Source: Legionella qingyii
Lineage (GTDB): Bacteria > Pseudomonadota > Gammaproteobacteria > Legionellales > Legionellaceae
Assembly (NCBI RefSeq): GCF_003184185.1
Contig: NZ_QHJG01000008.1
Location: 1-64,000, forward strand
Direction of reading: 5' to 3'
Length of the DNA: 64,000 nucleotides
The notes under the pieces were generated by a model. The model made no database searches and had not been told where the DNA came from. It worked only from the letters and a program-made list of their open reading frames with translations. The translations under genes and the position numbers were made by a program. Of this stretch, positions 9,768 to 19,458 are shown in pieces (position 1 is the stretch's first letter; each line of letters starts with the position of its first letter).

Positions 9768-10574
9768 TTAAATTTTATCCATAGCATGTCGCATAGAGTA
9801 AAGTAAATCTGCCCCAGCTTCCAACATATCTCTATTCGCGTTATAAGCATCCAGAATTCGCGTAATCAGGGCAGCTCCAACAATAACACCATCTGCAAAT
9901 CTGGCAACTTCTGCAGCCATTTCTGGTGTTTTTATACCAAAGCCTACCATTAATGGAAGATTGGTTTGTGCTTTACGGTGTTGATACTGCGATTTTAAAG
10001 ACGATATATCCAATGCATCAGAACCAGTAACACCTTTTAAAGACACATAGTACAAATATCCCTTGGCGAAATGGTTAATTAATGCCATTCGCTCATCTGA
10101 TGTCGTAGGAGAACAAAGAAAGATACTGTATAAGCCATATTTTTGCCAGATCTTGGCTACTTCCTCACTTTCTTCTGGAGGTAAATCTACCAATATCGTT
10201 CCATCCACGCCGGATTCTAATGCCTGTTGTGCAAAAAGTTCATAACCAAAATGCTCAATAGGATTTAAATACCCCATTATAACAACTGGCGTTTCTTGAT
10301 CCTGCAAACGAAATTCTTTCACCATATTCAAAACAGTTTGGCAATGCACGTCCTGAGCAAGCGCTCGCTCCATTGCTTTTTGGATAACAGGTCCTTCAGC
10401 CATGGGATCAGAAAATGGAATTCCGAGTTCTAAAATATCTGCTCCGGCTCTAACCAACTCATGCATCAGTTTTACCGTGATTTCTGGATAAGGATCTCCG
10501 GCAGTAATGTAAGGGCTAAGCATTTTTTTGCCACTCGCGTGAAGACGCTTTAATGTTTTGTCAATTCGATTCAT
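9768..10574 (-). CDS. trpA: Tryptophan synthase alpha chain
   Basis: Cleaves indole-3-glycerol phosphate to indole and glyceraldehyde 3-phosphate, passing indole to TrpB. TIM barrel of 268 aa. Catalytic Glu is E49 in [16 protein letters not shown]. The position equivalent to the catalytic Asp60 of the Salmonella enzyme is Glu here (E60), unlike the usual LADG/MADG; noted as a finding. The phosphate-binding GFGIKTPE and GVIVGAALI segments are present. Overlaps trpB by 4 bp. A weak hairpin AATAATGG/CCATTATT (9741-9767) directly follows the stop. Confidence 0.96.
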   Translation of the reverse strand: MNRIDKTLKRLHASGKKMLSPYITAGDPYPEITVKLMHELVRAGADILELGIPFSDPMAEGPVIQKAMERALAQDVHCQTVLNMVKEFRLQDQETPVVIMGYLNPIEHFGYELFAQQALESGVDGTILVDLPPEESEEVAKIWQKYGLYSIFLCSPTTSDERMALINHFAKGYLYYVSLKGVTGSDALDISSLKSQYQHRKAQTNLPLMVGFGIKTPEMAAEVARFADGVIVGAALITRILDAYNANRDMLEAGADLLYSMRHAMDKI

Positions 10575-11770
10575 ACGGTAATCCCATCAATTTGAGCCAC
10601 AGTGTGCATATCTTTATCACCGCGACCCGATAAATTCACGATAATACTTTGGTCCGCAGACATGTTCTTGGCGAGTTTCATTGCATAGGCAACTGCATGA
10701 CTGGACTCAAGAGCAGGAATAATTCCTTCAACCCGTGTTAAAGTACGAAAAGCGTGCAGCGCTTCATCATCATTAATGGCTTCATAAATTACACGCCCAG
10801 TATCTTTTAAATAAGCATGTTCCGGTCCTACCCCAGGGTAGTCAAGGCCTGCAGAGACCGAATGTGTATCTTTAATTTGACCGTATTCATCACAGAGCAA
10901 ATAAGTTCGGTTACCATGTAAAACCCCTGGTTTTCCGGCAATCAATGAAGCAGAATGTTCGCCACTTTCTAAACCTTTTCCTCCCGCTTCAACTCCATAA
11001 ATGGCAACTGTTGAATCATTCAAAAAGGGGTAAAATAAACCAATTGCATTAGAGCCTCCACCTACGCAAGCAACTAATGCATCGGGTAAACGTCCAGTCT
11101 TTTCCAGAAATTGGGCTCTAGCTTCAATGCCAATAACAGATTGAAAATCTCTAACCATCTGTGGATAAGGATGTGGGCCTGCGACTGTCCCAATAATATA
11201 AAAGGTATCATCAACATGGCTGACCCAATCGCGCATCGCCTCATTTAATGCATCTTTTAACGTTTGCGACCCTGATGTGACTGGGACAACTTCCGCGCCT
11301 AACAATTTCATGCGATAAACATTAGATGACTGACGTTTTATATCCTCAGCCCCCATATATACCACGCATTCCAAACCTAATTTAGCCGCTACTGTTGCTG
11401 AAGCCACCCCATGTTGGCCTGCGCCTGTTTCGGCAATTACCCTGGTTTTTCCCATACGTGTAGCAAGGAGCGCTTGCCCTACCGTATTATTAATTTTGTG
11501 CGCTCCGGTATGATTCAAATCCTCTCGTTTTAAATAGATTTGTGCCCCACCAATTTCCCTGCTTAAACGTTGTGCATGATAAAGTGGATTAGGTCGTCCT
11601 ACATAATCTTTTAATTCAGCATTTAGCTCTGCTAAAAAATCGGGATCTTTTCGATATTTTGCATACGCTTCTTCTAATTGTTTTAATGCATACATCAAAG
11701 TATCTGCTACGAAAATACCACCGTAGGGACCAAAGTGCCCGTGCTCGTCAGGAAGCTCTTTTTTGTTCAT
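10571..11770 (-). CDS. trpB: Tryptophan synthase beta chain
   Basis: PLP enzyme joining indole and serine to make tryptophan. The Schiff-base lysine is K92 in [10 protein letters not shown], and the PLP phosphate loop GGGSNAIG is present. The frame is open 96 bp further upstream, but that extension runs into a palindromic repeat and does not look like protein. ATG 11770 has AAGG upstream at good distance and gives 399 aa starting [18 protein letters not shown], as in other TrpB proteins. Sits in truA-trpF-trpB-trpA on the minus strand. Confidence 0.97.
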   Translation of the reverse strand: MNKKELPDEHGHFGPYGGIFVADTLMYALKQLEEAYAKYRKDPDFLAELNAELKDYVGRPNPLYHAQRLSREIGGAQIYLKREDLNHTGAHKINNTVGQALLATRMGKTRVIAETGAGQHGVASATVAAKLGLECVVYMGAEDIKRQSSNVYRMKLLGAEVVPVTSGSQTLKDALNEAMRDWVSHVDDTFYIIGTVAGPHPYPQMVRDFQSVIGIEARAQFLEKTGRLPDALVACVGGGSNAIGLFYPFLNDSTVAIYGVEAGGKGLESGEHSASLIAGKPGVLHGNRTYLLCDEYGQIKDTHSVSAGLDYPGVGPEHAYLKDTGRVIYEAINDDEALHAFRTLTRVEGIIPALESSHAVAYAMKLAKNMSADQSIIVNLSGRGDKDMHTVAQIDGITV

Positions 11771-11797
11771 TTCTACCTTCATTAACTTCTTAAAAAT

Positions 11798-11875
11798 GTA
11801 GCCTGGGTGAAGCGCAGCATAACCCGAGATCCGCGATCCAATTTCCCAGGTTACGCTGCGCTTCACCCAGGCTAC
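11798..11875. repeat. REP-like palindrome between trpF and trpB
   Basis: Left arm at 11798-11825 starts GTAGCCTGGGTGAAGCGCAG; right arm at 11849-11875 is its near-perfect complement, ending CTTCACCCAGGCTAC. The hairpin lies inside the trp operon, between the trpF stop and the trpB start. It belongs to the dispersed family seen at many gene ends in this window. Confidence 0.85.
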
Positions 11876-11879
11876 TATA

Positions 11880-12506
11880 TTACCAATTTAACAATTTCTG
11901 CATAAATCGACTCATTTTGCCATGCTCTTTAATCCCAGGTGATACCTCAATACCACTACACAGATCTACGGCATAAGGATGACATGATTTAATTGCTTCG
12001 AGTACATTAAACTCATCTAATCCACCAGCCAATATGTAAGGCTTTTCCACCTTTTGTGGAATAATTTTCCAATCAAAAGCGCATCCAGTGCCGCCTCGCG
12101 CTACATCTGAAGGTGTATCTAACAACAACGCGCTTGCGGTTTCAAACTCCTGTACTGTCTGATGAATATATGCGGTTGAATTACAATGTATGGCTTTTAT
12201 AAAAGGCTTATTAAATTGCTTACAAAACTCAGCTGATTCATCACCATGAAACTGCAATAACTGAATTGGCAGTTCTTCTACTATTTTATAGACTAAATCT
12301 CGCTCAGGATTCACCAAAACAGCAACCGAATCTACAAATGCAGGCAAATCTTTTAATAAGGCTTTTGCCTGATCTATTGAAACATAACGAGAACTTTTTG
12401 GATAAAAAATCAAACCTATAGCATCAACACCCAGATTAATGGCATGTGCGATATCTTCGCTACGTGTCATTCCACACATTTTGACTCGCATGCGTCCCAG
12501 ATTCAT
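11880..12506 (-). CDS. trpF: Phosphoribosylanthranilate isomerase
   Basis: Third enzyme of the tryptophan branch, an Amadori isomerisation of phosphoribosylanthranilate. TIM barrel of 208 aa starting [16 protein letters not shown] with the catalytic Cys in KMCGMT and the general acid Asp in [15 protein letters not shown]. The C-terminal [19 protein letters not shown] phosphate site is intact. Its stop is 109 bp from trpB, with a hairpin in the gap. Its start shares one base with the truA stop, giving the order truA-trpF-trpB-trpA that is common in gammaproteobacteria lacking a fused trpC-F. Confidence 0.96.
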   Translation of the reverse strand: MNLGRMRVKMCGMTRSEDIAHAINLGVDAIGLIFYPKSSRYVSIDQAKALLKDLPAFVDSVAVLVNPERDLVYKIVEELPIQLLQFHGDESAEFCKQFNKPFIKAIHCNSTAYIHQTVQEFETASALLLDTPSDVARGGTGCAFDWKIIPQKVEKPYILAGGLDEFNVLEAIKSCHPYAVDLCSGIEVSPGIKEHGKMSRFMQKLLNW

Positions 12507-13294
12507 TATTTCTCCACAAGAAAAGAAGGTCCCGGATTATTCTGTAATATTGAAAACGTCTGAGGATAAGTCACTTGCACTAAATACAATCCATACGCGG
12601 GTGCTGTTTCTGCACCTAGTCTCCTGTCTTTTGCTTTTAGTACCTCATCAACCCAAGATACAGGATGTTTTCCCGAACCGACTGCAATTAGCACACCAGC
12701 GATATTACGCACCATATGATGTAAAAAAGCATTAGCAGTTATATCAATTATAACCAAATCACCTGTGCGACTAACCTGTAATTTATGGATATTCCGCATA
12801 GGCGTGTTTGACTGGCATTCAACAGAACGAAATGAAGTAAAATCATTCTCGCCTAATAAAACCTGGGCCGCTTGATGCATCAGACGATGATCTAATTGCC
12901 TGTATTGCCAAGTTATATTGCTTCGAAATAAAGCAGGTCGAATGGCTCCATTATAAATGACATAACGATATCTTCTTGCAGTAGCAGAATATCTCGCATG
13001 AAATTCTTCTGTTAATTCCTTCCCCCATTTAACACAAATGTCTTTAGGCAGAAAAGAGTTCACTCCATGGATCCATGCACGAATGCTGCGCACTTTATCA
13101 CAGTCAAAATGAATTACTTGATTTGTAGCATGCACACCAGTATCTGTCCTGCCTGCACAAACGACAGAAATAGGGCCATCTGCTACCTTTGATAAAGCAT
13201 GTTCTATGGCTTGTTGCACAGTATGCAAGCCTGTTTGTGCTTGCCAGCCATGATACTGGCTACCATCGTACTCAAGCACTAAGGCAATACGCAT
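12506..13294 (-). CDS. truA: tRNA pseudouridine(38-40) synthase
   Basis: Converts U38-U40 of the tRNA anticodon arm to pseudouridine. Catalytic Asp is D51 in CAGRTDTGVHA. LEYDGSQYHGWQ at the N-terminus and FLHHMVRNIAGVLIAVG in the second half are diagnostic. 262 aa. First gene of the truA-trpFBA run, with about 290 bp upstream to the divergent barrel protein gene. Confidence 0.97.
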   Translation of the reverse strand: MRIALVLEYDGSQYHGWQAQTGLHTVQQAIEHALSKVADGPISVVCAGRTDTGVHATNQVIHFDCDKVRSIRAWIHGVNSFLPKDICVKWGKELTEEFHARYSATARRYRYVIYNGAIRPALFRSNITWQYRQLDHRLMHQAAQVLLGENDFTSFRSVECQSNTPMRNIHKLQVSRTGDLVIIDITANAFLHHMVRNIAGVLIAVGSGKHPVSWVDEVLKAKDRRLGAETAPAYGLYLVQVTYPQTFSILQNNPGPSFLVEK

Positions 13295-13588
13295 TGAATA
13301 TTCCTGATAAAAGGGTCAATTTATAATACAGTATATGTTTTGTCTATACCTTAATATGATTGATTTACAAGTTTATTAGATATTATAGTAATTTCTTTTG
13401 TCTAGATTCTGATTTTTAGTAATTAAAGAATTTTGCACACTATAAATTTACAGATAAAATCCCTTCTTCAAAAAGCATCTTCAAACTATCTTATTGATTT
13501 GATTCATTCAATTATGATACTTTCTCATGCCGCAATTAATTAGCGCCATTTATTGGTGCATATCTTAATCATTAAATTGAGACTCATT

Positions 13589-14407
13589 ATGAAAAGGAAT
13601 TTATTTTACTTAGGTATTACCACTTTATTATTTGTCTTCCATAGCCCCTCTTACTCTAAGAATATCGAAAACATACAAAGTTCCTTACATCAATCTATTT
13701 CCAACGCTCAAGGCAATTGGTTTACATCACTTGGAGGAGGCGCGCAATTTCCTGAGTTAAATTCCCATACGAAAGTAAATAATGGCTCGGGATTTCCAGC
13801 TCCTTATGGTGCTGATCGTTACTCAATCACGAATGATAATGGAGGAGTTATTGCAGCCTCTATGGGCCGACGTTGGCATAATGATAGCATCTGGTTTCCT
13901 TCTTATTCATTGAGTATCTTTTGGCAGTACTTTTTCAAAACACATATCAGCGGTGAAATAACACAATATTCCTTACCGCAATTTACCAACTACAATTACA
14001 ATCTGGATTTTACTTCCAATCTCTTATTAGCCTCTGGAAAAATTAATCTGATGCGATATGGAATTTTTTCACCGTATATTAACGGAGGGATAGGCACCTC
14101 TTTCAACAATATTTCTAACTATAGTGAAACAGCATTTGCAGGAGTTACCCCACGAGTTAGTGCTGGGTATAGAAATTCTAATACAAGTGAATTCGCTTAC
14201 AATGTAGGTGCCGGGGTTGATGTGCAAATCCTTCCGCAATTGTTCCTCTCAGTTGGTTATATTTATCAGGATTTAGGCCCCCTCTCCTCTGGTCACGGAG
14301 TTAATGCATGGACTGGAGAATCATTAAATCTTGGTTCCTATCGTTCAAACGAAGTCTTAATCACAGCTACCTATCTTTTTGGTACTGAAAAAAACTTTGT
14401 CAAATAA
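13589..14407 (+). CDS. Outer-membrane beta-barrel protein
   Basis: A 272-aa protein with signal peptide (KRNLFYLGITTLLFVFHSPSYS) and then alternating aromatic/polar strands (for example SYSLSIFWQYFF, NVGAGVDVQILPQLFLSVGYIYQ), ending in ITATYLF, the aromatic C-terminal strand needed by the BAM machinery. It resembles small OmpA-barrel/Omp25-like surface proteins; no function can be given. ATG 13589 is chosen over the upstream GTG-frame start at 13553 because it gives a proper signal peptide. Monocistronic; REP-like palindrome after the stop. Confidence 0.75.
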   Translation: MKRNLFYLGITTLLFVFHSPSYSKNIENIQSSLHQSISNAQGNWFTSLGGGAQFPELNSHTKVNNGSGFPAPYGADRYSITNDNGGVIAASMGRRWHNDSIWFPSYSLSIFWQYFFKTHISGEITQYSLPQFTNYNYNLDFTSNLLLASGKINLMRYGIFSPYINGGIGTSFNNISNYSETAFAGVTPRVSAGYRNSNTSEFAYNVGAGVDVQILPQLFLSVGYIYQDLGPLSSGHGVNAWTGESLNLGSYRSNEVLITATYLFGTEKNFVK

Positions 14408-14423
14408 AGAAAGGAAAACATCA

Positions 14424-14498
14424 TTGCCTGGGCATAGCACAGCCCGGGTTAATTTGATAATGGATCCGGGGTTACGTCTTTGCCTTCGCCCTGGCTAG
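14424..14498. repeat. Degenerate REP-like palindrome
   Basis: Left part TTGCCTGGGCATAGCACAGC and right part ending GCCTTCGCCCTGGCTAGAA are imperfect complements of the dispersed repeat core. It lies between the convergent barrel gene and fimV and may serve as a shared 3' end hairpin. Confidence 0.6.
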
Positions 14499-14509
14499 AA
14501 TTAAAAACA

Positions 14510-16516
14510 TTATGACTTCCCTTGAATCTCATCAATTAAGCGTTGAGCTTCTTCTTTTTGTGACTTGGTACCATGCTCCATTACTTCATTTAGAGAATGC
14601 AATGCAGATTCTATATCTTCCATTCCAATATACGTTCTTGCAAGAGCCAACAGAGTATCTAATGCCTTTTTGTTCTTTAACTGGGAAAGACCTCTACTCT
14701 CCTCTTCTTTCTGTGTTTGAATGACCTCAACAGATGAAGAAGGAGTAAAATCCAAACCATTGTCATCTTCTACGAGCTCTTGAGAATTATCTTCATCTAG
14801 GGTGGGCTTTGTTGTAAGTTTATGATGTAAACCCGATTCAAACTCTAGTAAATTATCCTCTTGATGTTTATCTTTTTTGCTTTCATCAGTTTGCTTGGAT
14901 GATTCAATTTTTTCTTCAGTAGGTATAATTTCCAGCAATTGCCCTTCATCTGTTATCAGCAATTGAGGCTCAATAGCAGCAGAAGTATGTTCTCCAAGAT
15001 CACCGGCATCTTCTAATTTAGGTTCAGGCTTTAATTCAGATTTAAATTTTACTTCAGGCACAGATTTTACCTCAGGCTCAGATTTTACTTGGGGCTCAGA
15101 TTTTCTTTCCTGTAGGGGATCTTTCGTAATTAGCCCATCATCTGAACTAATAATGGGTCGAGTTGAAGCCCGATGAAGTGTATTGCTCTTCTCTGTAGGC
15201 GATCCTTTCTTTCCTTGATCACGCCATTTAAAATAATAATATGCAACGACGCCACTAGCTCCACCAGCAACCAGCAATAATAGGAATAGAATCCAAGACT
15301 CATAGGGTTGATCAGAATTGCTCTTGGAGTTGGCTTGCCCTGCAATTGCTATCCGCTCTTTCATCATCGTTTGAATTTGATTACGGATTAATTGAAGCTC
15401 CTGATCCCGCATATCCAATTGGTTTTGTAATTTTTTATTTTGCGTTTGTAATAAGCTTAATTGTTCTGTTAATAGTGCATTAGACTCTCGCAAAGAATCT
15501 ACAGCAGCAGTTGTAATTGATATTTCAGCCTTCAGTGTCCTATTTTGCTCTGGACTTACTTGTTTTTGAGTCTCCAGTGACGGGATTGGACTTGGCAAAG
15601 TAAATCTCGAGAACGTTTGATTCGGTACCAAAGTCGAAACATCAGAAAATTTTGGCACAGGAGGTATTTGCGAGTACTCAACAGAGTCAGCACTAGATGC
15701 TTGACCTGTTATATAGGGTGGAGCTATTACATGATTAATTGATGCTTTTTCATTCCATGCTTTATCATGAGCCATTACTTCAACTGTAGCTAAGTCAGCG
15801 GGAACCTCCTGAAACTCTTTATCAGAAGGAATTTTAAGGCGAACACCGGTTTTCAATCCATTTAAATTTCCATCAACAAATGCTTCAGGATTTGCTCCCA
15901 CAATTGCAAGAACAATTTGTGGTAAAATTGCTTCAGAAGTTTTATATCTTTGCGCAATTTGCCATACATTTTCATTAAATATTGTAGGACCATAAACTGC
16001 AATTTTCTTTTGACCAGCATGATTCACTTTATGATATTTTTTAGTCGAATCCGTTACATTTTGATGATTAGCGAATTTTCTCTGATATGTTAAACCGCTT
16101 TGTGCAGTTGCATTCGCTAATTTATAGCCTGGTGGATCCAACAATACCGTATAAACTTTATAGATTTGTCCTTTTGGCCAGATCAAATCAACAATTAGTT
16201 GCACATAAGGATCCGTCATTCGTTCTGTAGAGTGAACTTCTACAACGAATTTTCCCTTCTCATTTTTTCTAATATCGAAAGAAAGAGAATTAACTTCTTC
16301 AGAGCGCTCAATACCTAAACTTCGGTAGCTTTGCGGTTCAGCTAGCCCCACTTTAATACCAGACAAAGAAACGTCCTGTACATCGAGTAACTCAATTTCA
16401 GCGAGAAAAGGCTGGTCTAATGCTGATTCTACTTTCATTTCACCTAATCCTAGAGAGTAGGCGCTCATTGGCAAAGTAAGTGAAAATAGAGATGAGAATA
16501 AAACCTTTTTTTTCAA
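14510..16516 (-). CDS. fimV: FimV-like inner-membrane hub protein
   Basis: FimV proteins are polar hubs needed for type IV pilus function and twitching in Pseudomonas. Here: signal peptide; FimV N-terminal domain beginning LGLGEMKVESALDQPFLAEI (about 21-135); LysM-like peptidoglycan-binding segment with NVWQIAQRYK (about 180-235); coiled coil (about 330-395); one transmembrane helix WILFLLLLVAGGASGVVAYY (about 408-427); a cytoplasmic acidic linker with SEPEVKS-type short repeats; and the conserved C-terminal FimV helical motif LALARTYIGMEDIESALHSL. 668 aa is shorter than the about 900-aa Pseudomonas FimV because the acidic region is reduced. Confidence 0.92.
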   Translation of the reverse strand: MKKKVLFSSLFSLTLPMSAYSLGLGEMKVESALDQPFLAEIELLDVQDVSLSGIKVGLAEPQSYRSLGIERSEEVNSLSFDIRKNEKGKFVVEVHSTERMTDPYVQLIVDLIWPKGQIYKVYTVLLDPPGYKLANATAQSGLTYQRKFANHQNVTDSTKKYHKVNHAGQKKIAVYGPTIFNENVWQIAQRYKTSEAILPQIVLAIVGANPEAFVDGNLNGLKTGVRLKIPSDKEFQEVPADLATVEVMAHDKAWNEKASINHVIAPPYITGQASSADSVEYSQIPPVPKFSDVSTLVPNQTFSRFTLPSPIPSLETQKQVSPEQNRTLKAEISITTAAVDSLRESNALLTEQLSLLQTQNKKLQNQLDMRDQELQLIRNQIQTMMKERIAIAGQANSKSNSDQPYESWILFLLLLVAGGASGVVAYYYFKWRDQGKKGSPTEKSNTLHRASTRPIISSDDGLITKDPLQERKSEPQVKSEPEVKSVPEVKFKSELKPEPKLEDAGDLGEHTSAAIEPQLLITDEGQLLEIIPTEEKIESSKQTDESKKDKHQEDNLLEFESGLHHKLTTKPTLDEDNSQELVEDDNGLDFTPSSSVEVIQTQKEEESRGLSQLKNKKALDTLLALARTYIGMEDIESALHSLNEVMEHGTKSQKEEAQRLIDEIQGKS

Positions 16517-16790
16517 TCAGCGCTCCATGCCCATTGGATTTGCAAGCAGGAAATTAGTTTTTAAAAAAATTAGCATTCTTTACTAATCCATTCAAGTAAT
16601 TAGGGTTCACATGAACATCTTATATAGAACTATTCGATTACAAAATAGTACTTTGACTAGATAACTGTACTTGCAATGAAGGCAAGAGTCCATCGTTATC
16701 TCTATAAAATTTCTAACAAAAATGAGCTTCCCATCTCAATAGGAATAATTGATAATAACATGAATTAATATTGAAAATAGGATAAAAGTC

Positions 16791-17054
16791 ATGGAATTCA
16801 GCAAAATAAATCCGCTTGCTTTAGGAATATCTATTAGTGTTCTATCAGCCCTCGCTTCTTTTTTTATGGGCTTAGCGGCATTTGTTTTTTACACTGGAAA
16901 ACCCTTTGTCGCCATGGTTGGGAGTATATATCTTTCATATACTCCCTCCTTGGCTAATGCCGGCCTTGGTGCGGCCATAGTACTTATGAACACTTTTGTT
17001 AGTAGTTATATTGCTGCCTGGGTATACAACTTTCTACTTGATTACGTTAGATAA
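16791..17054 (+). CDS. Small two-TM membrane protein (holin-like), copy 1
   Basis: 87 aa with two hydrophobic helices (about 9-33 and 55-82) separated by the conserved KPFVAMVGSIYLSY loop. Similar small Legionella proteins are often labelled 'bacteriophage holin', but no phage genes are nearby, so lysis function is unlikely. About half of its residues are identical to the protein at 19060-19320, and the DNA just upstream of both starts is also similar. Its last 8 bp overlap the convergent diiron/E2 gene. GATAAAAGTC precedes the ATG. Confidence 0.7.
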   Translation: MEFSKINPLALGISISVLSALASFFMGLAAFVFYTGKPFVAMVGSIYLSYTPSLANAGLGAAIVLMNTFVSSYIAAWVYNFLLDYVR

Positions 17055-18849
17055 GAGTTGACTCCTGAGTGAAATCTTGCATCCCATGATAATGGGATGC
17101 AGTATAGCAATCTTCAATAGAAATAAAATCAAACCAACAGGTTTGAAGTAACATCAAAGTCTTGTACCCCAATTCAATATTAGTTTCAATCAATTGATCT
17201 ATAAGTAACTCTAATTGTTCATGCTGATGCAATGCTTGTTTTGATTTCGGCTTTTCCTTGCACATTTTAGCAAACATAGCCTGGAACCTTTCTTCAACCA
17301 TTTTAGGAACTGTCGAATTACCATCAAAAATACGATGATCCGCACTGATTGATACAGGCAACATATCTTTAGGTACAAATGATTGAGTTTCATGTTGCCA
17401 CACAGGTTTTCGGTCAACTTCCATGATAGTAAAGCGCATGGACTCAGTTTTACGAAGAGGTGCCATCGATTGAGTATAGCCAAAAACACCTATATTACTT
17501 AATGAAATGTACGGTGTTCCTGCGAGGGGATAAGGATAAGTGTTATATGCATATTCATAAACCATATCCTTCATAAGTTGCTGTACACGTGGATTTGTTT
17601 TTTCCAATTGTTCACGTTTTTTATAGCAATAAACCATCATGCCTACTATGGTTCGAATTTTTGCTGACAACTCATAAAAGCTAAGATTATGACAATTTTC
17701 GAAAACAATTGTTCCAAGATGATCGCCACATCCTGGTAGCAATACAACAAGACCGACATATGCTTCTTTCGTTTGAAAAATTTTTCTAAAACTCAAATAA
17801 TTTCTAAAAGAATCCGATAATGTCATCCAGGAACTAACTGCCTGCAACATCAATGTGGTCAAGGTCTCTGAGGCAAATTTTTTATTAAAAAAATCAAGGC
17901 ATGAGATATCGATACTAAACTGTCCAGTCATAGTTGGATCGCTAGGATTATCCCACTGGGTCATGAGTACTTTTCGAATCGGAGTCATTTCAACTTCTCG
18001 ATTGGACTCAGTATAATTTCGAACTCTAGGTAATAGCTCATCCGCAAACCCCATGAAATTTTTCCAATTTTCACTGGGATCAAGATTGACTTTACGGAGC
18101 TGCTGGGTATGCTTTTCATTGAGTGATTCCTTAAAATGCATCACTCCTTCAACTCCCAATAAAGCACTAACAGAAGACATATATTTATATTGCATAAAAA
18201 TATTGGTTATTAATTGTTCTTCCAGATAAGCAATTTTCGGTTTTATTTGCTCAACATCTGGCATGCCAATATCGCGATATAACTCTGCTTCGCATACATG
18301 ACGATGCTCGTCTTCAAGAATTGTCTTGAATACTTTGGGCGCAACACCATAGCGATGTAAACTTTCAAATATTTCCTCAATCCATCCCTCACCAATAAGA
18401 TTAAGCAACATAATTGCTACTTTAGGGCAACTTTCTGCCCGAATAAAGTTACAAATGATTTCAATATGAGGACTATAAGGTGGTGGAGAAGCATAAGGAG
18501 CACAAAGCATATAAACAATTTTAGTAAATACTAAACCATGAAATATTTCATCAAGCAATTGTTGACGCATACGTTTTCTGTATTCAACAGTGGACATTTT
18601 TGATTCAAATTTAAGAGGAATTTGCACTGCCAATACTTCGAGCTGTGCTAAAAGTGAAAACGTATAAATATAAAAAAGCTTGTCAGATTGAAGTTCAAAA
18701 GGTAAACCATCGCAAAATAACTCATTTATTCTATTTTTAATGAGTTGTTTCTCTTCTACGGTAATCTTGTTCCATCCCTCTAAAATCCATTTTTCTGCAC
18801 CCCAAGATGGTCTAAGCAATTCAGTAAGTTCTTCCACGATATTTACCAT
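17047..18849 (-). CDS. Ferritin-like diiron domain fused to 2-oxoacid dehydrogenase E2-type acyltransferase domain
   Basis: 600 aa. The N-terminal half is helical and carries a complete ferritin-like diiron ligand set in order: E71, E101-x-x-H104 (DEIFHG), E154 (GEGWIEE), and E181-x-x-H184 (EDEHRH). From about residue 285 it matches the catalytic domain of lipoamide acyltransferases (E2/CAT fold): LSNIGVFG (about 450-457) and the active-site HRIFDG with H505 and D509. No lipoyl or E1/E3-binding domain is present, so it is unlikely to be a dehydrogenase-complex core. The role is unknown; a diiron oxidation or hydroxylation coupled to an acyl transfer is possible. Flanked by two paralogous tiny membrane proteins. 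Domain calls come from motifs only. Confidence 0.75.
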   Translation of the reverse strand: MVNIVEELTELLRPSWGAEKWILEGWNKITVEEKQLIKNRINELFCDGLPFELQSDKLFYIYTFSLLAQLEVLAVQIPLKFESKMSTVEYRKRMRQQLLDEIFHGLVFTKIVYMLCAPYASPPPYSPHIEIICNFIRAESCPKVAIMLLNLIGEGWIEEIFESLHRYGVAPKVFKTILEDEHRHVCEAELYRDIGMPDVEQIKPKIAYLEEQLITNIFMQYKYMSSVSALLGVEGVMHFKESLNEKHTQQLRKVNLDPSENWKNFMGFADELLPRVRNYTESNREVEMTPIRKVLMTQWDNPSDPTMTGQFSIDISCLDFFNKKFASETLTTLMLQAVSSWMTLSDSFRNYLSFRKIFQTKEAYVGLVVLLPGCGDHLGTIVFENCHNLSFYELSAKIRTIVGMMVYCYKKREQLEKTNPRVQQLMKDMVYEYAYNTYPYPLAGTPYISLSNIGVFGYTQSMAPLRKTESMRFTIMEVDRKPVWQHETQSFVPKDMLPVSISADHRIFDGNSTVPKMVEERFQAMFAKMCKEKPKSKQALHQHEQLELLIDQLIETNIELGYKTLMLLQTCWFDFISIEDCYTASHYHGMQDFTQESTLI

Positions 18850-19059
18850 AAAATCAAAGATTTTTCAGTATAGACATAGCAAGCGTATGAGTCAATCATG
18901 CTCTATAGCAAAACATTTAGCAATTTTTACTCCCCTCTTTACTGAATAAAATAAATGTAATTTTTCTTAATTTATCTTGCATGAAGATTAGATACTTCCC
19001 ATAACTATCATAATAAATAATAATGGAATGAATTATTATGAAAATAATAGGTAATTATC

Positions 19060-19320
19060 ATGAAATTCGGCAAAATAGATCCGATTGCTTTAGGACTATC
19101 TCTTGGCGCTCTATCAGGAATATCGACATTCTTCATGGGGTTGATGGTTTTAATTTTTAATAAAGGGAAACCCTTTGCAGGGATGATGGGAACCATCTAC
19201 ATGACTTATGATCTTTCTTTACTCCAATGCGTCCTTGGTGGAGTTGGAGTATTTGTTAGTACCTTCATTAGTAGCTTTCTCATCGCCTGGATCTATAATA
19301 CTTTAAGAAAACGGGTTTAA
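19060..19320 (+). CDS. Small two-TM membrane protein (holin-like), copy 2
   Basis: 86 aa, paralogue of the protein at 16791-17054: FGKIDPIALGLSLGALSG, FFMGL, KPFAGMMGTIYMTY and SSFLIAWIYN align without gaps. Two transmembrane helices. It is divergent from the diiron/E2 gene, with about 210 bp between their starts. TAGGTAATTATC precedes the ATG; the ribosome binding site is weak. Function unknown. Confidence 0.7.
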   Translation: MKFGKIDPIALGLSLGALSGISTFFMGLMVLIFNKGKPFAGMMGTIYMTYDLSLLQCVLGGVGVFVSTFISSFLIAWIYNTLRKRV

Positions 19321-19458
19321 ACCTCTAATACATCAGTTCAATGAAACGTTTGGGGGTAACTTAAAATTCTGGATAATTACTATAGACACCATTAATTCTA
19401 TTGCATTACCCCAACCTCTAATTCATAATTTATTACCTTGCTTTTCTTATGGGTAGCT

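Noticed and set aside
11771..11866. N-terminal extension of trpB.
   Set aside because: The extension is translation of the palindromic repeat and does not resemble TrpB; ATG 11770 has a better ribosome site.
17078..17101. Perfect 9-bp hairpin TGCATCCCA/TGGGATGCA after the first mini membrane protein gene, as a terminator.
   Set aside because: It is inside the coding region of the opposite gene and has no T-run; likely coincidence or at most a weak structure.
16791..19320. Prophage lysis cassette, because of holin-like proteins.
   Set aside because: No endolysin, integrase or phage structural genes nearby; the proteins are only small two-TM proteins.
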